From Alphaproteobacteria bacterium (GTDB lineage Bacteria > Pseudomonadota > Alphaproteobacteria > Micropepsales > Micropepsaceae), in NCBI GenBank assembly GCA_016783965.1, contig JADHVO010000006.1, forward strand, positions 186,001 to 250,000: a stretch of 64,000 nt of DNA, written 5' to 3'. Position numbers and translations under genes: made by a program. Positions 35,264 through 43,513 of the stretch are shown piece by piece (within the stretch, counting starts at the first letter, position 1; each line of letters starts with the position of its first letter). The notes under the pieces were generated by a model, which saw only the letters and a list, made by a program, of their open reading frames with translations, did no database searches and was not told the origin of the DNA.

Positions 35264-36565
35264 GTGTCAATTGCGGAAACCCAAGTCGCAGCGGACGTTG
35301 CGGCCGTCCCGGCTTCGAAGCTGAACAAACTCGTTAACGCCGCCGGCCGCTATGCGCTCTCGGCGCTCGGTCCGGTCTGCATCTCGGGCGCGCACTTCCT
35401 GGGCGCGGTGCTGGTGCTGCACACGCTGTCACCGGTGCATTTCGGCTTCTTCTCGTTCGTGATGACGGTGGTGCCGTTCTGCATCAGCACCGCGGCCGCG
35501 CTGATTGGCGCGCCGACGACCATCGGCATCCGCAACCGCGGCCATGTCGACGAAGCCGAACTGGCCACGTTCCAGAAGGCCAACCTGCTGCTGTCGCTGT
35601 TCGCGTTCGCGGCGGTCACGGCCTCGCTGCTGGCCAGTGGCCTGAGCCCCACGGCTGCTGTCGTGTTCGGGCTTTACGGTGCAAGCATGAGTCTGCGCTG
35701 GCTCGGCCGTGTCTATGCCTATGCGGTCAACGAACCCGCGCGCGCAGCCGGTTCGGATGTGGTCTACGGCACGCTGCTCGTCGCCAGCCTGGGTGTTCTC
35801 TACCTGCTTGACCGCTTGACGATGTCCTACACCGCGGTGGCGCTGTTTCTCGCCTCCGCCGCAAGCCTGTTGATTTTCGACCGCGGCTTCCTCCGCAAGC
35901 AGTTTGCACCGACGGCCGCCGGCCACCTCAGAGACTACGCGCCGGTGTGGCGCGACCTGACCCGCTGGTCGCTGCTCGGCGTCGCGGCCACCGAGCTGAC
36001 CGTTAACGCCCATGCCTATTTCGTGACGTTCTTCTCAGGCCCCAGTGCCTTCGCCATCCTGGCGCTTGGCAGCCTGCTGATGCGGCCGGTGGCTGTGGTC
36101 CTGTCGTCCCTGCCGGACATGGAACGCCCCGTCATGGCGCGGGCCATCGGCACCGGGGACCTGGGCCGTGCGTTCCGGGCGGTTAACGAATTTCGAACCG
36201 CGGCCGCGGCAATCTTGGTGCTGACTATCTTCGTCGCGGCGGCGCTCTTGATCTGGTTCCCAGGCCTCGTCCTGAAGCAGGGCTATGAATGGCACTCGGC
36301 CGCGATCATCGTCGCGATCTGGGCCGTGATCATGACCGTGCGCGCGGCGCGCACGCCCGAGGCCGTGTTCCTCCAGGCGGCGGGCGAATTCCGGGGCCTC
36401 GCCAATATCGGCATCAAGGCCGGCATCGTCTCGCTGGCCGCGACGCTGGCGCTGTTGCTGGCATTCGGTCCGATCGCATCGCTGCTAGGCATTCTCACCG
36501 GCGACATCGTGCTCAGCGCCGGCATTTTCGCGCAGGTGCACCGCTGGAAGCAGCGCCATGCCTGA
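35264..36565 (+). CDS. Polysaccharide flippase (Wzx/MOP-like)
   Basis: Membrane protein of 433 aa with about 12 predicted transmembrane helices (for example FFSFVMTVVPFCISTAAALI near residues 62-81 and AIIVAIWAVIMTV near 345-357). Composition and position fit a Wzx-type lipid-linked oligosaccharide flippase. The start is GTG 35264 with AGGAG upstream (35253-35257). The 124-base gap before it may hold an internal promoter. It overlaps the GT2 gene by 8 bases. Confidence 0.87.
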   Translation: MSIAETQVAADVAAVPASKLNKLVNAAGRYALSALGPVCISGAHFLGAVLVLHTLSPVHFGFFSFVMTVVPFCISTAAALIGAPTTIGIRNRGHVDEAELATFQKANLLLSLFAFAAVTASLLASGLSPTAAVVFGLYGASMSLRWLGRVYAYAVNEPARAAGSDVVYGTLLVASLGVLYLLDRLTMSYTAVALFLASAASLLIFDRGFLRKQFAPTAAGHLRDYAPVWRDLTRWSLLGVAATELTVNAHAYFVTFFSGPSAFAILALGSLLMRPVAVVLSSLPDMERPVMARAIGTGDLGRAFRAVNEFRTAAAAILVLTIFVAAALLIWFPGLVLKQGYEWHSAAIIVAIWAVIMTVRAARTPEAVFLQAAGEFRGLANIGIKAGIVSLAATLALLLAFGPIASLLGILTGDIVLSAGIFAQVHRWKQRHA

Positions 36566-37487
36566 GGTGTCCGTCGCCATCCCGACCTTCCGCCGCCCGC
36601 TCGGCTTGCAGCGGCTGCTGGCGGCACTCGCCCAACTGGACACGGCCGCATCGGTGACCGTGCTCATTGCCGACAACGACTCGGACAAGCACGAAGGCTT
36701 CGATCTGTGCGAAGCGCTGCGCAGTAAAGGTTACCGCTGGCCGCTGCGCGCGGTGATCGTCGCCGAGCGCGGCATCGCGGCCGTCCGCAACGCGCTGGTC
36801 GCAAACGCGCTCGCCGATCCGAAGACCGATTTCGTCGCCATGCTCGACGACGACGAATGGCCGGAGCCGCGGTGGCTCGACCGGCTTCTGGCAGAGCAGA
36901 CAAAGACGAATGCCGGCGCGGTGCAGGGCTCGATTCTGTTTGCCTTTGACGAGAAGCCGGCAGCCTGGATGCGGTCCTTCGACGGGGTCAGCGACATCCG
37001 CCATGCGAGCGGTCCGGCCGACATGCTGCAAGGCGCCGGAAACATTCTGGTGACGCGGACAGCACTCGAGCGCCTGACGCAACCATGGTTCGATCCCGCC
37101 TTTGCTCTCGGCGGCGGCGAGGATTTCGACTTCTTCATGCGCCTGAAGCAGGCCGGGGCAACCTTCGCGTGGTCCGACGAAGCCATCGCGCATTCATCCG
37201 TGTCGGATACGCGGATCACGATGGGCTGGGCGCTCAAGCGGGCCTACAGCATCGGCAATTCGGACATGCGGGTGTTCCTGAAATACCGTCCGACCGCCGC
37301 GGCGCGAGCCGCTGAGCTGGTCAAGATCGCCGGTGCGTTCCTGTTCGCGCCGGTCCTGTTCCTCGCGAATGCCTTTGACGACGCCCGCCGCGCCGATGCG
37401 CTGCGCCGCCTGTGGCGCGCCGCCGGCAAGTGCGCCGCCCTGTTCGGGCATCGCTACGACGAATACGCGGTGACGCATGGCCGCTGA
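36558..37487 (+). CDS. Glycosyltransferase family 2
   Basis: GT-A fold transferase of 309 aa. It opens with EVSVAIPTFRRPLGLQRLL; the DxD region is AMLDDDEWPEPRW, and GGGEDFDFFMRLKQAG is the acceptor/ED motif. A hydrophobic C-terminal segment (GAFLFAPVLFLANAF) suggests membrane association. It overlaps both the flippase and the polymerase genes, so it is part of one operon. Sugar specificity unknown. Confidence 0.93.
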   Translation: MPEVSVAIPTFRRPLGLQRLLAALAQLDTAASVTVLIADNDSDKHEGFDLCEALRSKGYRWPLRAVIVAERGIAAVRNALVANALADPKTDFVAMLDDDEWPEPRWLDRLLAEQTKTNAGAVQGSILFAFDEKPAAWMRSFDGVSDIRHASGPADMLQGAGNILVTRTALERLTQPWFDPAFALGGGEDFDFFMRLKQAGATFAWSDEAIAHSSVSDTRITMGWALKRAYSIGNSDMRVFLKYRPTAAARAAELVKIAGAFLFAPVLFLANAFDDARRADALRRLWRAAGKCAALFGHRYDEYAVTHGR

Positions 37488-38781
37488 CGTGTACAGCCCC
37501 GCACTCGCCGCGCCGCGCACCGACTGGGATATCCGCATCGTCGAGATCGGGTTCGTGCTGGTGCTGCTGCTCATCTTGGTCGGACTGACGCCGTTCGACG
37601 TGCGCACTGCCGCTGCGATCGCCGCGCGCGACGCCGCCACCGCGGCAGGCGACTCCGTGCGCCAGCTGGCCTTCCTCTCGACATTCTGCATGATCGCCTG
37701 CGGTGCGTGGCGCAAGCGCGGATTGAAGATCTTCGGCGCCGTGCCGGTGCTGATCGGACTGCTGCTCGTCTGGTGCTTCGCGTCCGCACTGTGGGGCGAC
37801 GAACCCGCGGTCATCACCCGCCGCGCGATCCTGGCTGCGATCTTCGTCCTCTCCATGCTGTTTGCCGTCGACGCGCTGGGCACCACGCGCACGCTCGCGA
37901 TCTGGCGCAACGTAGTCGCGGTCATCGTCATCGGCGACATCGCCTCTTCGCTGCTGATCCACGCCGCCGTGCACCAGCCCGACGACTTGGAAGCCGGCCT
38001 CGCCGGCGCGTGGCGCGGGCTGCATTCGCACAAGAACATGGCCGGCTCGGTAGCCGCCGCAGCCGTCGCGATGTTCTTCTTCTTCGCGCTGGAAACGAGG
38101 CGGCGCAGCGATATCCTGCTCTGCATCGCGTCGGTGTTTTTCCTGGTGATGACGCGCTCCAAGTCGTCCATCGGTCTGCTGCCCGTGGCCCTCGCCGGCG
38201 GCTTCCTCTATCGCGCCGCCTGGAAGAACAAGCTCGACCGCGCCATCGCGGCCCTCATCGCCGCACTGCTGCTGATCGGGATCGGGCTGGTGGTCGCGCT
38301 GGAATGGAACGTGATCGCGCGCTTCCTGGAGGACCCGCAGCAATTCACCGGCCGCTCGGCCATCTGGGCGGCGGAGATCCAGTACATCCAGGATCATTCG
38401 GTCCTCGGCGCGGGCTTCGGAACCTTCGGCAACACCGGCACCCGTTCGCCGATCTACCACTATGTCGGCCCGGGCTGGGTGGCGCAGATCGGCGAAGGGC
38501 ACAGCGGTTACCTTGAGATGCTGGTGACGCTGGGCGGTGTCGGCTTCCTGCTTTGCATTGTCGCCCTGCTGATCGTGCCGTTCTTTGAGTTTTGGAAGCG
38601 CAACCGCACCGACGCGAACTTCAACGCCATGCTGTTCACGCTGTTCGTGTTCGACGTACTGCACAACTTCATGGAGTCGGACTTCATCCAGGTGACGTCG
38701 GCGCAGTGGGGACAGATCCTGCTGATCATCGGCCTGTTGCACGTCTCGGCCCGAGAGATGCGCGAAAGGGCGGGGCCGTGA
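37477..38781 (+). CDS. O-antigen ligase/polymerase (Wzy-like) membrane protein
   Basis: Membrane protein of 434 aa with about 10-12 helices and the large periplasmic loop typical of the Wzy_C/WaaL superfamily: LHSHKNMAG, TRSKSSIGLL, GRSAIWAAEI, GAGFGTFG and GEGHSGYLEML are family-type motifs. It probably polymerises the EPS repeat unit. It overlaps the upstream GT2 by 11 bases and the downstream GT2 by GTGA. Confidence 0.9.
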   Translation: MAADVYSPALAAPRTDWDIRIVEIGFVLVLLLILVGLTPFDVRTAAAIAARDAATAAGDSVRQLAFLSTFCMIACGAWRKRGLKIFGAVPVLIGLLLVWCFASALWGDEPAVITRRAILAAIFVLSMLFAVDALGTTRTLAIWRNVVAVIVIGDIASSLLIHAAVHQPDDLEAGLAGAWRGLHSHKNMAGSVAAAAVAMFFFFALETRRRSDILLCIASVFFLVMTRSKSSIGLLPVALAGGFLYRAAWKNKLDRAIAALIAALLLIGIGLVVALEWNVIARFLEDPQQFTGRSAIWAAEIQYIQDHSVLGAGFGTFGNTGTRSPIYHYVGPGWVAQIGEGHSGYLEMLVTLGGVGFLLCIVALLIVPFFEFWKRNRTDANFNAMLFTLFVFDVLHNFMESDFIQVTSAQWGQILLIIGLLHVSAREMRERAGP

Positions 38782-39734
38782 CGCCGTTCTTCTCCGTCGT
38801 GATCCCGGTGTTCGACCGCGCCGGCGCGCTGGGCGAAGCGCTTGCCTCGGTGCTGGCGCAGACCGAGCAGGATTTCGAGATCGTGGTCGCTGATGACGGT
38901 TCGACGGACGATCCAAAAGCGGTCATCGACCGCATCGCCGATCCGCGCATCCGCTATGTGCGGCAGGACAATCGCGGGGGCGGCGCGGCGCGCAACCTCG
39001 GCATCGATCATGCGGCGGGCAGCTTCTTTGCCTTTCTCGATTCGGACGACGTTTTCCTGCCCAACCATCTCGCGACCGCGCGCCGGCTGCTGGAAGGCAC
39101 CACAAACACAGCCAGCTATGCCCGCATGATTGTCGACCGCGGCGACGGCGGGCAGATACTGAAGCCGCCCCGCGCCATCCGTCCCGGCGAGGACATGGCC
39201 GCCTATCTCCTCTGCGACCGCGGTTTCGTGCCGACAATCACGACCGTCGTTCCCGCAGAACTCGCACGCCGCGTGCGTTATCACGAGAACCTGCGCGAAG
39301 CCGAAGACACCGACTTCGCGGTTCGCCTGTCGCTGGCGGGCTGCCGCTTCGTGATGGCCGACGCTGCGGGTGCGGTGTGGAACGACCATTACGACCCCAA
39401 TCGCCTGTCCGCAGGGCGCAGCACGGCGCGCATGGAGCAATGGCTGGAATCCATGCGCCCACAGATTTCCCGCAAGGGTTATCTCGGCGGCATGGGCTGG
39501 GTGGTCGCCAAGGGTGTCGCGATGAAGAGCCCGCTGCGCGCGTTGGCGCTCTACCTCGACGCACTTCTGCATGGCTGCTACAGCCCCGGGCTTGCTGCGA
39601 TCGTGCTCCTCCAGATCTTTCTGCCCAACAGCCTTTATCGCGCTGCGGCTGATGGTGCGATCCGCTGGTTGCGTGCCGGTATGCAGCTTCCTGAAAAGAA
39701 GCAGGGCACGCGCCCGCATACCGAACCGGCATGA
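38778..39734 (+). CDS. Glycosyltransferase family 2
   Basis: GT2 transferase of 318 aa beginning TPFFSVVIPVFDRAGALGEA; VADDGSTDD and FLDSDDVFLPNHL are the nucleotide-sugar motifs, and LREAEDTDFAVRL is the ED motif. The start GTG 38778 overlaps the polymerase stop (GTGA), and its own TGA overlaps the GH10 ATG. The C-terminus has a hydrophobic stretch (LAAIVLLQIFLPN). Sugar specificity unknown. Confidence 0.92.
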   Translation: MTPFFSVVIPVFDRAGALGEALASVLAQTEQDFEIVVADDGSTDDPKAVIDRIADPRIRYVRQDNRGGGAARNLGIDHAAGSFFAFLDSDDVFLPNHLATARRLLEGTTNTASYARMIVDRGDGGQILKPPRAIRPGEDMAAYLLCDRGFVPTITTVVPAELARRVRYHENLREAEDTDFAVRLSLAGCRFVMADAAGAVWNDHYDPNRLSAGRSTARMEQWLESMRPQISRKGYLGGMGWVVAKGVAMKSPLRALALYLDALLHGCYSPGLAAIVLLQIFLPNSLYRAAADGAIRWLRAGMQLPEKKQGTRPHTEPA

Positions 39735-40834
39735 TGAACCGCCGCGCGATCCTGGGGGGCCTCGCGGCCGCGACCTGCGCGGCGCCTGCGGCTGCCGACT
39801 GGCTACGCGCCGGCGTGGGCGACAACGATACGCCGCTACGGACGCTTGCAGTCTCTCGGGGTTTGAGGTTTGGCGCCGCCAACAACAATTTCTGGCTCCG
39901 CGACGCCGACTTCGCGCAGGCCTGCGCGCGCGACTGCGGTATCCTGGTGCCCGAATACGAGCTCAAGCGTGATCTAACCGAACCGTCGCAAGGCGAATAC
40001 GACTTCTCCGCGTCGGACGCTTTGCTGGATTATGCGCAGAAGAACGGGATGCTGTTTCGCGGTCATCCGCTCGTCTGGTACGCCTCCAACCCGGATTGGC
40101 TCGAGCCTGCCGTTGCCGCCGTGAAGGGCGAGACGATCTTCACCGATTACGTCCGCCATGCCGTGCTGCACTATCGCGGCCGTATGCATTCCTGGGACGT
40201 CGTCAACGAGGCGATCGAACCGAAGGACGGCCGCGCCGACGGCCTGCGCGACTCGTTCTGGGTCCGTCGCTTCGGGCCGTCGTATATCGATCACGCGTTC
40301 CATGCCGCGCATGACTGTGACCCGAACACGCTGCTGGTCTACAATGACTATGGCCTCGAACAGGCCGGCCCTGCCAACGACGCGCGCCGCAGGGCGACGC
40401 TGGCCTTGCTGGAACGCCTGACCGCAAAGGGCGTGCCGGTTGGCGGCCTGGGTTTGCAGGCGCACATCAACGCCTTCGGCCGCACCATCGATCAAACGAA
40501 GCTCGCCGCGTTTCTCGACGCTGTGCAATCCATGGGGCTGCGCATCCTTGTGACCGAACACGACGTCGACGACACCGGTGGACCTTCCGACATCGCCTCA
40601 CGGGACCGCGCCGTGGCGGATGCTACGCGACGGCTGCTTGACGTCGTGCTCGATAACACCGCGACCGTCGCCGTTCTGACTTGGGGCTATTCCGACCGCT
40701 TCCTGAAAGCCGAAAGCACGCGCGACCAGCTCCTGCGCGGCAATCCGCGCTCATTGCCGCTGGATGAGGCGATGCGTCCTACGCCGATGCACGCTGCGCT
40801 GGCGCGCGCGCTCGCCGGTGCGCGCAAGCGTTAA
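39731..40834 (+). CDS. Glycoside hydrolase family 10 protein within the EPS locus
   Basis: GH10 (endo-xylanase-type) glycanase of 367 aa. The acid/base is Glu160 (WDVVNEAIE) and the nucleophile is Glu276 (LVTEHDVDD); GHPLVWY and LGLQAHI are further GH10 marks. The N-terminus MNRRAILGGLAAATCAAPAA is a Tat-type signal. The ATG overlaps the GT2 stop (ATGA), so it is expressed with the EPS genes. A role in trimming or releasing the exported polymer is more likely than xylan degradation (inference). The stop codon overlaps that of the convergent FAD gene within TTAA at 40831-40834. Confidence 0.92.
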   Translation: MMNRRAILGGLAAATCAAPAAADWLRAGVGDNDTPLRTLAVSRGLRFGAANNNFWLRDADFAQACARDCGILVPEYELKRDLTEPSQGEYDFSASDALLDYAQKNGMLFRGHPLVWYASNPDWLEPAVAAVKGETIFTDYVRHAVLHYRGRMHSWDVVNEAIEPKDGRADGLRDSFWVRRFGPSYIDHAFHAAHDCDPNTLLVYNDYGLEQAGPANDARRRATLALLERLTAKGVPVGGLGLQAHINAFGRTIDQTKLAAFLDAVQSMGLRILVTEHDVDDTGGPSDIASRDRAVADATRRLLDVVLDNTATVAVLTWGYSDRFLKAESTRDQLLRGNPRSLPLDEAMRPTPMHAALARALAGARKR

Positions 40835-42051
40835 GCGGCTTTCTTCACCACGTCTGCGACGCGCCGGCGCAGATGCGTGGCCAGGCGCGGCGCCGCGAAC
40901 TCCGAGCCGTACATGAAACGCAGCAACGGGCCAAAGCTGTTCGCCGCCGACAGGCCCAGGAAATACACGCCCGGCACCGATGCCTCGAAATTGTCGTTCA
41001 GGATCGGCGTGTTCTCAACATGGTCGATCTCCCCGCACAAGGCGGCGTCGAGGAAGGGCAGGCGGCGCAGGTCGACTTTGTAGCCGGTCGCGGCAACCAC
41101 GTGGTCGGTCATCACGATGCGCGAACGGCCGTTGTCGTTCTCGATCTCCAGCGCGACGCGGCCGTCGACCATGTCGGCGCGCTTCAGGTGCTCGCCGAGA
41201 CACGCCGGAATCTTGCCTTCGAACTTCTCGCGCGTGAACCACCCCGGTGCCGGGCCGAGGTGGCGGCGCGTGATTTCCAGTCGCGTCGACTGCGGCAGCT
41301 TGTGGAACAGAAGCGGCATCTGGGTGCAGAAGAACGAGCGCCAGCCCGGACCGATGCCGGTGTGCGGCTTCTGAATCTGCTGGAACAGCGACGGCTCTTC
41401 GTTGTCCGGCGCGATGTGGAACGGGATCACCTTGCGGCGCGCCACGACCTGCACCCGCGCACCGGCTTCTGCGAGCGCGATGGCGGTGTCGATCGCCGAG
41501 GCGCCAGCCCCCAGCACTGTCACATGGCGGCCCTTGAACCGCGAGCAATCATGATGATCGAACGAATGCGACACGCGGTCCCTCGGCAGCGCCGCAAGCG
41601 TGTCGGGCATGTTCTTGAACCAGGTGATGCCAACCGCCATCACGACGCGGCGGGCCAGGGCGAAGCGGCCGTCGTCGAGCGTCAGCGTGTAGCCGTGCGG
41701 CTTGCGCACGATGTTGGTGACGTTGTGAGGCTCCAGCGTCGGCACATAGGTCCTCGTGAACCAGTCGGCATAGGCGACGAAGTCGGCGCATTCGACCGGA
41801 ATTCTTTGCGCGGAGTAGGGCCGGCCGTTGGCGGCGCACCAGGCCTCCAGCGTGGAATTCCTGTCCGGCGCCGACAGGTTGGAGGCGAAGCCTTCGGACT
41901 TGAGCTGCATGCCCTTTGGCATGTGATCGCGCCAGGTGCTCATCGGCTTGCCGAAGATCCGGAACGAGATGTCGGCAGCGGCGAGGTGAGCGGCCAGGGA
42001 AAGGCCGTAGGGACCGGCGCCCACGATGGCGACGTCGACGATGTTCTGCAT
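40831..42051 (-). CDS. FAD/NAD(P)-dependent oxidoreductase (flavin monooxygenase-like)
   Basis: Two-dinucleotide-fold flavoprotein of 406 aa. The FAD site is VAIVGAGPYGLSLAAHLA at the N-terminus; the NAD(P)H site is VTVLGAGASAIDTAIALAEA in the middle; HVVAATGYKVDLRRLPFL is the ATG-type motif of flavin monooxygenases/N-hydroxylases. The ATG at 42051 has GGAAGGA just upstream. Divergent from the ATP-grasp gene with a 170-base shared region. Substrate unknown; link to polysaccharide decoration is inference from position. Confidence 0.88.
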   Translation of the reverse strand: MQNIVDVAIVGAGPYGLSLAAHLAAADISFRIFGKPMSTWRDHMPKGMQLKSEGFASNLSAPDRNSTLEAWCAANGRPYSAQRIPVECADFVAYADWFTRTYVPTLEPHNVTNIVRKPHGYTLTLDDGRFALARRVVMAVGITWFKNMPDTLAALPRDRVSHSFDHHDCSRFKGRHVTVLGAGASAIDTAIALAEAGARVQVVARRKVIPFHIAPDNEEPSLFQQIQKPHTGIGPGWRSFFCTQMPLLFHKLPQSTRLEITRRHLGPAPGWFTREKFEGKIPACLGEHLKRADMVDGRVALEIENDNGRSRIVMTDHVVAATGYKVDLRRLPFLDAALCGEIDHVENTPILNDNFEASVPGVYFLGLSAANSFGPLLRFMYGSEFAAPRLATHLRRRVADVVKKAA

Positions 42052-42221
42052 GGCATCCTTCCGAAGTTGGTTTGGAAACGGGGGCAATTCCCATTGTCCC
42101 AAATCGGTACGGTTTTCACTTCAAGACAGCGGATTTCCATGTTCTCACCGCCTCTTGGCTTGCTTGCTCCAATCTTTGTGCCATTCAGGATTGGTTGAGA
42201 TTGGCGCATTACGGTCATGTC

Positions 42222-43460
42222 ATGGGCCCACGCATTCTCCTCGCGACGACTGTGATCTGGCCCTCTGCCGCAAGGCTCGCCTGCGCGTTCTCCGACAGCG
42301 GCGCGCGGGTCGAGGCGGTGTTCCCGTCCGGCCACATGATGGGCAAGAGCCGTTACCTCTCCGCGGCGCGCGGCTACGCGCCGCTGCTGCCGCGTCGATC
42401 ATTCGCGAACGCGCTTTCGAAGGCCGCACCTGATCTCGTCGTGCCGTGCGACGACCGCGCCGTAGGTTTGCTGCGCGAAGTCGCCTCGCATGCTCCAGCG
42501 CTTCGGCCGGTCATCGAGCGCTCGCTCGGATGCGCCGAAGTCTACGCTGACCTGATGGATCGCAGTGTGTTCATCCAGACTGCCCGGACGATGGGCATTC
42601 GCGCGCCGGAGACAACGTCCATCGCGGACGAAAACGCGCTGGCGGCAGCGCTGCAGCATCTCGGCTTTCCAACGGTCCTGAAAGCGGATCGCAGTGCAGG
42701 CGGCGAAGGGGTCTTCCTCGTGCACGATCTGGAAAGCGCGACACGGGCATTCCGCAAGCTTTCCGCTTCGGGCTCGCGTCTTCGCAACCTCGCCCGCGTC
42801 TTCAAGCGGCGCGACGCGCATTTCCTGCACGATGCCATACGCGCGCCCGAGGTTGGGATCAGCGCGCAAAGGTTCGTCCCCGGCACGCCCGCGACCACGT
42901 CCTTCGCCTGCTGGAAGGGCAAGGTGCTCGCGGCTATCCATATGGATGTGCTCGAAACTGTCATGCCGTTCGGCCCTGCCAGTGTCATGCGGCGGGCCGG
43001 ATGCGCGGACATGGAGTACGCCGCGCATCGCATCGCAGAGCGTTTCAATCTCTCCGGTCTGCATGGCCTCGATTTCGTACGCGATGCCGATGGCCGGGCA
43101 CACCTCATCGAGATCAACCCGCGCGCGACCCCGGCCAGCACGCTGGCGCTGGGCGCTGGCCGTGACCTCGCCGCCGCGCTGGTCGCCTGTATCGCGCCGG
43201 GCGTTTCCACGGTCCGCCCGGTCCTGACGGACAACCCGGTGATTGCCCTTTTTCCCCAGGAATGGCGGCGCAACCCGCAGTCGGAATGGATCAAATCGGC
43301 CTATCTGGACACACCCTGGGATGACCCGGCGGTCCTGAGAGCCTGCCTCGAGCCCACCGAGATGGCCCCTCAACGCCCGGCGGAAAAGGTCCAAAAAGAC
43401 ACGAGTTCGCCGGTCCAAGGTCAGGCCCTCTTAACCGTTCATCAGGCGGTCGGACGGTAA
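42222..43460 (+). CDS. ATP-grasp family protein
   Basis: ATP-grasp enzyme of 412 aa. ATP-binding stretches are TVLKADRSAGGEGVFLV and LHGLDFVRDADGRAHLIEIN ending in the metal-binding EINPRATP. The first 110 residues form a Rossmann-like preATP domain (RILLATTVIWPSAARLACAF). Such enzymes join a carboxylate to an amine or thiol; in a polysaccharide locus it could amidate a sugar acid or make a precursor, which is inference. It is followed 53 bases later by the Wzz/GumC gene. Confidence 0.87.
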   Translation: MGPRILLATTVIWPSAARLACAFSDSGARVEAVFPSGHMMGKSRYLSAARGYAPLLPRRSFANALSKAAPDLVVPCDDRAVGLLREVASHAPALRPVIERSLGCAEVYADLMDRSVFIQTARTMGIRAPETTSIADENALAAALQHLGFPTVLKADRSAGGEGVFLVHDLESATRAFRKLSASGSRLRNLARVFKRRDAHFLHDAIRAPEVGISAQRFVPGTPATTSFACWKGKVLAAIHMDVLETVMPFGPASVMRRAGCADMEYAAHRIAERFNLSGLHGLDFVRDADGRAHLIEINPRATPASTLALGAGRDLAAALVACIAPGVSTVRPVLTDNPVIALFPQEWRRNPQSEWIKSAYLDTPWDDPAVLRACLEPTEMAPQRPAEKVQKDTSSPVQGQALLTVHQAVGR

Positions 43461-43513
43461 TTTTTCCTCCAGAAGCGAAAGGCTCGCCCGCGCGATCGCG
43501 CGGCGATGACGGC

